7,035 nt of DNA from Caulobacter sp. CCH9-E1 (GTDB lineage: Bacteria; Pseudomonadota; Alphaproteobacteria; Caulobacterales; Caulobacteraceae), in the NCBI RefSeq assembly GCF_001556515.1, contig NZ_LSJA01000350.1:1-7035 (forward strand), written 5' to 3'. Below the pieces are notes generated by a model. The model was not told the origin of the DNA. It saw nothing but the letters and a program-made list of their open reading frames with translations, and made no database searches. Position numbers and translations under genes: made by a program. Position 1 is the first letter of the stretch, and every line of letters starts with the position of its first letter. Positions 1 to 5,199 of this stretch are shown here, in pieces.

Positions 1-51
1 CAACCCCTCATCCGTCAGCTTCGCTGACACCTTCTCCCGCAAGGGGAGAAG
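1..51. repeat. Palindromic intergenic repeat, two hairpin units
   Basis: Two inverted repeats lie side by side. Arms GTCAGC (14-19) and GCTGAC (23-28) enclose a TTC loop; arms CTTCTCCC (31-38) and GGGAGAAG (44-51) enclose a 5-nt loop. The wording and hairpin layout resemble the short extragenic palindromes common between genes in Caulobacter and other alphaproteobacteria; that family match is from memory. The element begins 8 bp past the fixK stop codon, so in the fixK transcript the second hairpin could end transcription or protect the 3' end. No U-tract follows, so it is not a textbook terminator. It may continue left of the window. Confidence 0.7.
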
Positions 52-58
52 GAAGACC

Positions 59-721
59 CTAGGCCGTCATCCGCTCCAGGGCCCGGCGATCCTGCAGCAC
101 CACATGGCGGACGGTCGGCAGGGCGATCAGGCCCTCGTCCTGCAGGCTGGTCAGGGTGCGCGAGACGGTCTCGATCGTCAGGCCCAGATAGTCGGCCATG
201 TCCTGGCGGCTCATCGGCACGTCCAGCTCGGCCTTGGCGCGGGTGCGTTCGGCGATGTCCAGCAGCAGGCCGGCGACGCGTTCCTGAGCCGAGCGGCGGC
301 CCAGCATCAGCACGTGGTCCTGGCTGCGCTGCAGGCCCTCGGCGGTCAGGCGCAGGATGGCGCGGGCGGCGTCGCCGCGCTTGGCGGCCAGGTCGCTGAG
401 AGCGCCGCGGCGGATCATGCGGATGGTGGTGTCGGTCATGGCCTCGGCCGTGACACGGTGGGCCTCGCCCAGCTCCAGGCCGAAATAGTCGCCGGCGAAG
501 TGGAACTCGTCGATCTGGCGACGGCCGTCGCGCAGGATGCGGTAGGTCCGGACCGCGCCGGAGACGACCTGATAGACGTAGTCGGCGGTTTCGCCTTCTC
601 CGAAGATCTCCTCGTCTCGAGCGAAGCGCGGGCAGGCGCAGGGCATGGCGAGGACGGCGTCGAGGCCGCCATCGAGTTGGACGGCCGGTTCGAAGCTTTG
701 CGTGCGGATCGGAGACAGCAT
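59..721 (-). CDS. fixK: FixK, Crp/Fnr-family transcriptional activator
   Basis: A 220-residue Crp/Fnr-type regulator. Residues about 25-140 form the cyclic-nucleotide-binding-like beta barrel and dimer helix; residues about 171-199 form a winged helix-turn-helix. Its recognition helix has the E184-xx-S187-R188 pattern that in FNR and FixK proteins reads TTGA half sites. FNR binds its oxygen-sensing [4Fe-4S] cluster with four cysteines; this protein has only Cys28 and Cys30, so it should not sense oxygen itself and should instead be controlled by its level, as known for FixK under FixLJ. The ATG at 721 has a GGGGG stretch 6-10 nt upstream as ribosome binding site. It is divergent from fixT. 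Three TTGA-N6-TCAA boxes in the window are its likely targets. It could be called an FNR-like regulator, but the setting with fixT, fixJ and fixL makes FixK the better name. Confidence 0.93.
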   Translation of the reverse strand: MLSPIRTQSFEPAVQLDGGLDAVLAMPCACPRFARDEEIFGEGETADYVYQVVSGAVRTYRILRDGRRQIDEFHFAGDYFGLELGEAHRVTAEAMTDTTIRMIRRGALSDLAAKRGDAARAILRLTAEGLQRSQDHVLMLGRRSAQERVAGLLLDIAERTRAKAELDVPMSRQDMADYLGLTIETVSRTLTSLQDEGLIALPTVRHVVLQDRRALERMTA

Positions 722-725
722 TGGA

Positions 726-747
726 AACCCCCAGTTGCCCGGGGGTT
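726..747 (-). promoter_or_regulatory. Leader hairpin covering the fixK ribosome binding site
   Basis: AACCCCC (726-732) and GGGGGTT (741-747) are perfect complements with an 8-nt loop. On the fixK mRNA the 3' arm holds the GGGGG that acts as Shine-Dalgarno 6-10 nt before the ATG, so the folded form would hide it. The pairing is seen in the sequence; a role in translation control is inference. It is absent if transcription starts inside it. Confidence 0.4.
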
Positions 748-802
748 ATTGCGCCAAAGCAAAAGTCGCGAAATTCGGGGGGGCCGCCTAAGGAAGCCTC
801 GC

Positions 803-818
803 TAAGGGAAACCCCTTA
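803..818. promoter_or_regulatory. Inverted repeat TAAGGG-N4-CCCTTA upstream of fixK
   Basis: TAAGGG (803-808) and CCCTTA (813-818) form a perfect inverted repeat with spacer AAAC, 82-97 bp before the fixK ATG. A further CCTAAGG lies at 787-793, so CTAAGG occurs twice with starts 14 bp apart. The place suits a FixJ-type activator site for fixK. Read on the minus strand it also offers CATAAG (820-815) as a -10 for a start near 808, about 42 bp from the centre of the FixK box at 844-857, which would allow FixK to activate its own gene. The sequence alone does not decide between these. Confidence 0.4.
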
Positions 819-843
819 TGCGGCGACCCTTTACAAACCCGTT

Positions 844-857
844 TTGACCGGGATCAA
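844..857. promoter_or_regulatory. FixK/FNR-type box in the fixK-fixT intergenic region
   Basis: TTGACCGGGATCAA matches TTGA-N6-TCAA, and the symmetry extends by one base on each side (843-858). The centre at 850.5 is 42.5 bp before the A of the fixT ATG, the distance expected for a class II FixK/FNR site (about 41.5 bp to the start of transcription). FixK-dependent fixT expression is known in Caulobacter, which fits. Confidence 0.8.
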
Positions 858-880
858 AGTCAGGGGCCGGTCCGCCTGCG

Positions 881-886
881 AAGATT
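881..886 (+). promoter_or_regulatory. Candidate -10 of the fixT promoter
   Basis: AAGATT ends 6 nt before the A of the fixT start codon, so transcription would begin at or next to that A (893). The FixK box centred at 850.5 would take the place of a -35. The hexamer is a weak match, and the call rests on its spacing to the box. Confidence 0.4.
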
Positions 887-892
887 TGTTCC

Positions 893-1255
893 ATGTGCGA
901 CCGGCCCGACCTGTCGGACGGCGACGTCCGGCCCCTGATCCTTCTGCTCGTTGCGGACGAGCCCTTGCGCGAGGCGTTGCGGTTCTCCCTCGAGACCGAA
1001 GGCTATAGCGTGACGGCGCCGTCGTGCGCCAACAGCTGCTCGTCGTGCCTGGATTGCCGCGCCGCCGCCTGCGTGATCATCGACGACGGCTCGGCGCCGC
1101 TGCCGACCCCTGTTCCCGGCCGCTCGACCATCGTCCTGACCAGCGACGCCCAGCGCTTCCAGCGCCAGGGCGTCAAGGACGTCACCGTCGTGGAAAAGCC
1201 GCTGCTGGACGACTCGCTGGGCCGCGAGCTGGCGGCGCTGCTGGCGAAGCACTAG
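893..1255 (+). CDS. fixT: FixT, Fe-S-binding receiver-like inhibitor of FixL
   Basis: A 120-residue single-domain receiver-like protein with no output domain. Receiver landmarks remain: acidic D22/E23 after the first strand, D64/D65 at the usual phosphoacceptor strand, T83, and K102 in an EKP motif. Inserted before the phosphoacceptor strand is a cysteine cluster: C45, C49, C52, C55 and C60, plus C2 at the N-terminus. Caulobacter FixT is known to bind an Fe-S cluster through such cysteines, to inhibit the FixL kinase, and to be less stable without the cluster, giving feedback on FixLJ. The ATG at 893 has no Shine-Dalgarno and no in-frame start exists between it and the upstream stop at 845-847; with the promoter spacing this suggests a leaderless mRNA. 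It is divergent from fixK and convergent with fixJ, with an 18-bp gap. An ordinary CheY-like protein is the alternative, but the cysteines argue strongly for FixT. Confidence 0.9.
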   Translation: MCDRPDLSDGDVRPLILLLVADEPLREALRFSLETEGYSVTAPSCANSCSSCLDCRAAACVIIDDGSAPLPTPVPGRSTIVLTSDAQRFQRQGVKDVTVVEKPLLDDSLGRELAALLAKH

Positions 1256-1269
1256 AGGGGCGCTCCCTC
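1255..1269. terminator. Weak hairpin between convergent fixT and fixJ
   Basis: GAGGG (1255-1259) pairs with CCCTC (1265-1269) around a 5-nt loop, starting on the last base of the fixT stop codon and ending 4 bp before the last base of fixJ. The stem is short and there is no T-tract on either side, so this is only a candidate bidirectional terminator. Confidence 0.25.
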
Positions 1270-1273
1270 GAGC

Positions 1274-1882
1274 TTATTCCCCGCGCACCGACAGCGTCAT
1301 GCGCACCAGGGCCGCCAGGTTGTCGGCCTGCATCTTGGTCATCAGCTTGGCGCGGTAGATCTCGACCGTGCGCGGGCTGATGCCCAGCTCGCGGGCGATC
1401 ACCTTGTTGGCGTGGCCGGCGACCACGCCGTCCAGCACCTGGCGCTCGCGCTCGGAGAGGCTTTCGACGCGCTTGAGGATCGCCGCCTGGTCGGTGGAGA
1501 CCGGCGCGGCCTCGACCGACTTGAACGCCCGCTGCAGGGCGTCGAGCATCCGCGACTCCGAGAACGGCTTCTCCAGGAAGTCGACGACGCCCGAGCGCAT
1601 GGCCTCCACCGCCATCGGGATGTCGCCGTGGCCGGTGATCATCACGATCGGCATCTTGACCTTGAGCGTGGAGAGGCGCGCGACCAGATCCTGGCCGCTC
1701 ATCTCGGGCATGCGCACGTCGGTGATGATCACGCCGGGCCTGGCGCTCTCCAGCGCCTCCAGGAAGGCGGGCGCGCTGGCGTAGGTGACGACCTCGAAGT
1801 CCGCCGACTCCAGCAGGAAGGCCAGGGAATCGCGAGCGCTTTCGTCGTCGTCGACCACATGCACGACGGGGGCGTCACTCAT
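1274..1882 (-). CDS. fixJ: FixJ, NarL/LuxR-type response regulator
   Basis: A 202-residue two-domain response regulator, the usual length for FixJ. The receiver domain (about 5-120) has D11/D12 in the acidic pocket, phosphoacceptor D55 in the ITDVRMP strand, T83 and K105 in EKP. A linker leads to a LuxR-type helix-turn-helix (about 140-195) with the LSERERQVL start and the [15 protein letters not shown] recognition region. It accepts phosphate from FixL when oxygen is low and then activates promoters, classically fixK. The ATG at 1882 overlaps the end of fixL by 8 bp, and AAGGAG lies 8 nt upstream within fixL, indicating translational coupling. All key residues are present. Confidence 0.95.
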   Translation of the reverse strand: MSDAPVVHVVDDDESARDSLAFLLESADFEVVTYASAPAFLEALESARPGVIITDVRMPEMSGQDLVARLSTLKVKMPIVMITGHGDIPMAVEAMRSGVVDFLEKPFSESRMLDALQRAFKSVEAAPVSTDQAAILKRVESLSERERQVLDGVVAGHANKVIARELGISPRTVEIYRAKLMTKMQADNLAALVRMTLSVRGE

Positions 1883-3362
1883 CGACGGTCTCCTTGGTCT
1901 CCGCCGTCTCCGGGGCGGGCGGTAGGGTGAAGCAGAAGCGGGCGCCGCCGGCCGGATTGGCCTCGGCCCAGATGCGGCCGCCGTGCGCCTCGATGATCGA
2001 GCGCGAGATCGACAGGCCCACGCCCATGCCCTGCGGCTTGGTGGTCATGAACGGCTGGAACAGGCGTTCGAGCACCTCGGCGGCGATGCCGGGGCCGGTG
2101 TCGTCGACGATGACCTGCGACCAGCCCTCGTCGGTCAGGGCGCTGCTGATCAGCAGGGCGCGCTTCTTGGGCTCCTGCACCTGCATGGCGTCGATGCCGT
2201 TGCGGATCAGGTTCAGCAGCACCTGCTGCACCTGGACCCGGTCGGCGAACACCGCGTCGGCCTTCGGATCGAGATTGAGCCGCACGTCGACCTGGCGCTC
2301 CTTCTCGCCGATCAGGGCCAGGGCGCTGGCCTCCTCGATCAGCTTGGACAGGCTCTCGGCCTCGCGCTCGCTGGCGCCGCGGCGGACGAAGTCGCGCATG
2401 CGGTGGATCACCTCGCCGGCCCGCAGGGCCTGGGCGGCGGCGCGGTCGATAGCGTCGCGGATCTTGGCCTGGTCGGTCTCGCGGCCGCGATCCATCAGCC
2501 GGCGCGAGCCGGTCAGCAGGTTGGCGATGGCCGACAGCGGCTGGTTCAGTTCGTGGGCCAGGGTCGAGGCCATCTCGCCCATGGCGGTGAGGCGCGAGAC
2601 GTGGACCAGCTCGTTCTGCAGTTCCTGCAGGCGGGTTTCGGTCTCCTGGCTTTCTGTCAGGTCGCGGATGAAGCCGGTGAACGAGGGCGTGCGGCCCTTG
2701 GTCTCGCCGACCGCCAGCTCCATCGGGAAGGTCGAGCCGTCCTTGCGGCTGCCCACGACGACGCGGCCCGAGCCGATGATCCGCCGCTCGCCGGTGCGGG
2801 CGTAGCGATCGAGATAGGCGTCGTGCTGGGCCTTGTAGGGCTCGGGCATCAGCAGGCTGATGTTCTTGCCCAGCACCTCCTCGGCGGTCCAGCCGAACAT
2901 CCGCTCGGCGGCGGGGCTGAACGAGGTCATCAGGCCCTGGCGATCGATGACGACCACGGCGTCGGGCACGGTGTCCAGGACCGAGCGCAGGTGGTCGTTG
3001 ACCGCCGCGGCCCGGCGACGCGTGGCGTGGAACCAGCCCCCGCCCACGGCCATGCCGAAGCCGACCGACAGGAAGATCGCCGCGCAGATGCCGCTGATCA
3101 GGTTGAACGGGATGTCTCGCGTCACCCACCAAACCGCCGCCCAGGCGAAGGTGGTGGCGAACACGCCGGGACCCACGCCGCCCAGCGCCGCGCTGATCAA
3201 CACCGCCGGCACGAACAGCAGGAACGACGACGGGGCGGTGAAAGCCTCGGGCAGGTACAGGCGCGCGACAGCCGTCGCCATAACCGACAGGAGGGCGGTG
3301 ACATAGGCGGCGGGCGAGGGATCGCTGAACAGGGTCGAGGACAGGCCTCGGGCGGGTTTCAT
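1875..3362 (-). CDS. fixL: FixL, membrane haem-PAS oxygen sensor histidine kinase
   Basis: Read from the ATG at 3362 the protein has 495 residues. About four membrane spans lie at 18-36, 47-60, 63-80 and 87-109. A PAS domain follows (about 122-235) with the FixL haem signature: H180 in QHDAYLDRY is the expected proximal haem ligand, and R200 in IIGSGRVV, 20 residues on, matches the distal arginine that in rhizobial FixL handles bound oxygen. The kinase has phosphoacceptor H270 (LAHELNQPL), N-box N384/N388, DTGPG at 421-425 and the GMGVGLS lid near 445-451. FixL without oxygen is active and phosphorylates FixJ. A GTG at 3374 would add four residues; the ATG is preferred because GGAG sits 11 nt before it, whereas almost no room separates GGA from the GTG. 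The gene is followed by overlapping fixJ. Confidence 0.95.
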   Translation of the reverse strand: MKPARGLSSTLFSDPSPAAYVTALLSVMATAVARLYLPEAFTAPSSFLLFVPAVLISAALGGVGPGVFATTFAWAAVWWVTRDIPFNLISGICAAIFLSVGFGMAVGGGWFHATRRRAAAVNDHLRSVLDTVPDAVVVIDRQGLMTSFSPAAERMFGWTAEEVLGKNISLLMPEPYKAQHDAYLDRYARTGERRIIGSGRVVVGSRKDGSTFPMELAVGETKGRTPSFTGFIRDLTESQETETRLQELQNELVHVSRLTAMGEMASTLAHELNQPLSAIANLLTGSRRLMDRGRETDQAKIRDAIDRAAAQALRAGEVIHRMRDFVRRGASEREAESLSKLIEEASALALIGEKERQVDVRLNLDPKADAVFADRVQVQQVLLNLIRNGIDAMQVQEPKKRALLISSALTDEGWSQVIVDDTGPGIAAEVLERLFQPFMTTKPQGMGVGLSISRSIIEAHGGRIWAEANPAGGARFCFTLPPAPETAETKETVDE

Positions 3363-3392
3363 CCGCGCAAGCACTCCGACGGAAACGCGGCC

Positions 3393-3423
3393 CTTATAGG
3401 CGACGTGGTTTGAGGCAGGTCAA
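3393..3423 (-). promoter_or_regulatory. Candidate sigma70-type promoter of fixLJ overlapping a FixK box
   Basis: On the minus strand TTGACC (3423-3418) and TATAAG (3398-3393) form a -35/-10 pair with a 19-nt spacer, pointing at fixL about 30 nt further on. The -35 lies inside the TTGA-N6-TCAA box, so FixK binding would block rather than assist this promoter. The hexamers are visible; the repression is inference. The spacer is longer than ideal. Confidence 0.35.
3410..3423. promoter_or_regulatory. FixK/FNR-type box between fixL and the microprotein gene
   Basis: TTGAGGCAGGTCAA fits TTGA-N6-TCAA, though the fifth base of each half is not the preferred T/A. Its centre (3416.5) is 61.5 bp before the microprotein ATG, so class II spacing puts a plus-strand start near 3458, with a 20-nt leader holding a good ribosome binding site. 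The same site covers the candidate fixL -35. Confidence 0.65.
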
Positions 3424-3442
3424 GGCGGCGTATCCGGCGAAT

Positions 3443-3450
3443 GCTCAAGC
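3443..3450 (+). promoter_or_regulatory. Candidate -10 of the microprotein promoter
   Basis: GCTCAAGC partly matches the Caulobacter housekeeping -10 pattern as I remember it (GCTANAWC; five of the seven defined positions). It sits at the right distance after the box at 3410-3423 for a start near 3458. Weak on its own. Confidence 0.3.
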
Positions 3451-3464
3451 TCTTGTCTTCAATC

Positions 3465-3471
3465 AAGGGAG
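3465..3471 (+). promoter_or_regulatory. Ribosome binding site fixing the microprotein start
   Basis: AAGGGAG ends 6 nt before the ATG at 3478, an optimal Shine-Dalgarno distance. It supports the 33-codon frame against the longer overlapping plus-strand frame starting at 3441, which has no comparable site. Confidence 0.65.
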
Positions 3472-3477
3472 ACGCTC

Positions 3478-3579
3478 ATGTCCGACGGACAAACGGCCTA
3501 TCTGGGAATGGTGATCGCGGCGTTCGCCGTTTTCGCCGTCGTGCTCTTCGCGACTCATATTCGCGTGAATCTGAAATAA
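3478..3579 (+). CDS. 33-residue single-span membrane microprotein
   Basis: The frame starts with ATG at 3478, has 33 codons and ends with TAA at 3577-3579. The product has a short polar start (MSDGQTAY), a hydrophobic segment at about 9-26 (LGMVIAAFAVFAVVLFAT) and a basic tail with H27, R29 and K33, so a single inner-membrane span with a cytoplasmic C-terminus is likely. I do not recognise the family. Support that it is real: AAGGGAG 6 nt upstream, a FixK-type box at class II distance, and a strong terminator 26 nt after the stop. It lies between fixL and cydC, next to cytochrome bd assembly genes, and its size and shape recall the small extra subunits of respiratory oxidases such as CydX or CcoQ. 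It lacks the aromatic start I associate with CydX, so a link to cytochrome bd, another oxidase, or FixL is inference only. Confidence 0.7.
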   Translation: MSDGQTAYLGMVIAAFAVFAVVLFATHIRVNLK

Positions 3580-3588
3580 GCGCTTCGC

Positions 3589-5199
3589 TCAGAGCGTTGC
3601 GACAAGGCCCGGCGGCTCGACCGTCGGGCCTTTTTCGTGCGCGCAAGCTTCGCCCAGGCGCAGCGCGCGGCCGCACAGGCGGGTCGGCGCGGGGCGGTGG
3701 CTGATCAGCACCAGGCCCTGGCCGGTGCGCGCCAGGCGGCGCTCCAGGCCCTCGATGACGCGAGCCTCGGTCGCCGAGTCCAGGCCCTCGGTCGGCTCGT
3801 CCAGCAGCAGCCAGGGCGCGGGCCGCAGATAGGCGCGGGCCAGGGCCAGACGGCGACGCTCGCCGCCCGACAGCCGCTCGCCGTCGTCGCCGAGATAGGC
3901 CGACAGCTCGCCCGGCGCGGCGCGGACGCGATCGGCGAGGCCGGCGTCCTCCAGGGCTTCCCACAGCGCCGCGTCGCTGGCCTGGGGCGCGGCCAGGCGC
4001 AGGTTCTCGCGCACGGTTCCGGCGATCAGCCCGGCGTCCTGCGGCAGCCACGCGAAGGCGGCGCGGGGCAGGGGGGCGGGCGCCGCCCGCAGGCCCAGCA
4101 GAGTCTCGACCAGGGTGGTCTTGCCGCAGCCCGAGGGGCCGACGATGGCCAGCCGCTCGCCGGGCTGGAGGGTCTGGTCCAGGATCGACAGCGAAGGCGT
4201 CTCGGCCAGCGGTTTGGCGGGCGCGCGCGGCGGGTGGCGCAGCAAGGCGTTCAACCGGTCGCGAGCCTCGCGCGCCGCGCCGTCCTGGTCGAAGGCGTGG
4301 GCCACGCCGGCCAGGGCCTCGACACTCATGGCGGCGGCCAGGCCCGCCAGCGCGGCGAGGGGCGCGCCCGCCGGGGCGGCGGCGGCCATGGCGCCGGCGA
4401 CGGCCGCGCCCAGGATCGCCGCCTGGCTGGCCAGGACCAGGCCTTGCGCCCGGGCGGCGGTCAGGCGGGCGGCCTCCAGGTCGGCGGCGCGCTGGTTCAG
4501 GGTCTCGCCGGCCCAGGCTTCCAGGCCGTAGGCGCGCAGCTCGGCCGAGGCCGAGACCAGGGCGGCGGCGCTGTCCTTCAGGGCGCCGACCTTGGTCTGG
4601 ACGGCGGCGCGGGCGGGGGCGGAGTAGCGGCGGGCCAGGGCGCGGGCCGACAGGATCGCGGCGCCGGCGGCGGCCAGGATCACCAGGCTCGGCCCCCAGC
4701 CGGCGAAGGCGGTCAGGAACAGACCCGCGCCCAGGCCGGCGACCGCGCTCCAGGGGGCGGACAGGCGAACGAAGCGGGTCTCGACGGCGTCGACGTCCTG
4801 CACCAGGCGGGCCGAGGCTTCGCCGCGCGACAGGGCCAGGGACTCGGCCGGCGGCGCGGCGGCCAGGCTGGCGAAGACGGCTGGACGGATGGCGGCCAGG
4901 GCCCGCAGGGCCGCGGCGTGTCCGGCCAGCCTCTCGCCATAGCGGGCGACGGTGCGCAGGATGGCCAGCAGTCGGATGCCGGCGCTGGGCAGCAGCACGT
5001 TGAAGGCGTGGGCGGCGGCCAGGCCCGCCGCGCCGGCCGCGGCGCTGGCGACGATGAACCAGCCCGACAGGCCCAGCAGCAGGGTCGAGGCCGCCCCGAC
5101 CACAACGGCGCTCAGAATGGCCAGGCGCAGATTGCCGGCGTGGGCGCGCTTCTGGACGCGGATCAGGTCGTCGAGGGGCGTGGACGCGGTCTTCTTCAC
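3589..5199 (-). CDS. cydC: CydC, subunit of the CydDC ABC exporter for cytochrome bd assembly
   Basis: A 536-residue ABC half-transporter. The membrane domain (about 20-300) has the CydC-like stretch LSGWFIVASA (44-53) and FNVLLPSAGIR (66-76) followed by RYGERLAGH. H94 aligns by eye with E. coli CydC His85, which from memory is a haem ligand in the CydDC structure. The nucleotide-binding domain has Walker A GPSGCGKTT (354-362), Q387, signature LSGGE (443-447), Walker B LLLDEP (464-469) and switch H501. With CydD it exports reductant (glutathione and cysteine are reported) and is needed to assemble cytochrome bd. The start is GTG at 5199 in a GTGA overlap with the cydD stop; AAGGTGG upstream within cydD serves as ribosome site. 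The last roughly 15 codons hold the terminator of the convergent microprotein gene, which may explain the unusual tail after residue 520. Confidence 0.93.
   Translation of the reverse strand: MKKTASTPLDDLIRVQKRAHAGNLRLAILSAVVVGAASTLLLGLSGWFIVASAAAGAAGLAAAHAFNVLLPSAGIRLLAILRTVARYGERLAGHAAALRALAAIRPAVFASLAAAPPAESLALSRGEASARLVQDVDAVETRFVRLSAPWSAVAGLGAGLFLTAFAGWGPSLVILAAAGAAILSARALARRYSAPARAAVQTKVGALKDSAAALVSASAELRAYGLEAWAGETLNQRAADLEAARLTAARAQGLVLASQAAILGAAVAGAMAAAAPAGAPLAALAGLAAAMSVEALAGVAHAFDQDGAAREARDRLNALLRHPPRAPAKPLAETPSLSILDQTLQPGERLAIVGPSGCGKTTLVETLLGLRAAPAPLPRAAFAWLPQDAGLIAGTVRENLRLAAPQASDAALWEALEDAGLADRVRAAPGELSAYLGDDGERLSGGERRRLALARAYLRPAPWLLLDEPTEGLDSATEARVIEGLERRLARTGQGLVLISHRPAPTRLCGRALRLGEACAHEKGPTVEPPGLVATL
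3604..3635 (+). terminator. Intrinsic terminator of the microprotein gene, inside the cydC 3' end
   Basis: GGCCCGGCGG (3606-3615) and CCGTCGGGCC (3621-3630) form a 10-bp stem with one G-T wobble and a CTCGA loop, followed by TTTTT (3631-3635). This is a textbook plus-strand terminator, 26 nt after the microprotein stop and wholly within the coding end of cydC. On the minus strand the stem lacks a proper U-tract, so it should not stop cydC transcription efficiently. Confidence 0.85.

Noticed and set aside
104..805. 233-codon plus-strand frame antisense to fixK
   Set aside because: Its product is Gly/Ala/Gln/His rich without recognisable domains, and it reads through the fixK promoter.
3363..3374. 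GTG start for fixL four codons upstream
   Set aside because: Possible, but the purines that could act as ribosome site touch the GTG. The ATG at 3362 is better spaced from GGAG.
1983..3413. 476-codon plus-strand frame antisense to fixL
   Set aside because: Composition is low complexity (His, Gly, Ala, Asp), no domain is visible, and the fixL frame has complete motifs.
3441..3704. 87-residue plus-strand frame overlapping the microprotein gene and the end of cydC
   Set aside because: The product is arginine-rich and low in hydrophobic order, typical of an off-frame GC-rich read. It has no good ribosome site and runs through the terminator into cydC antisense. The 33-codon frame has far better signals.
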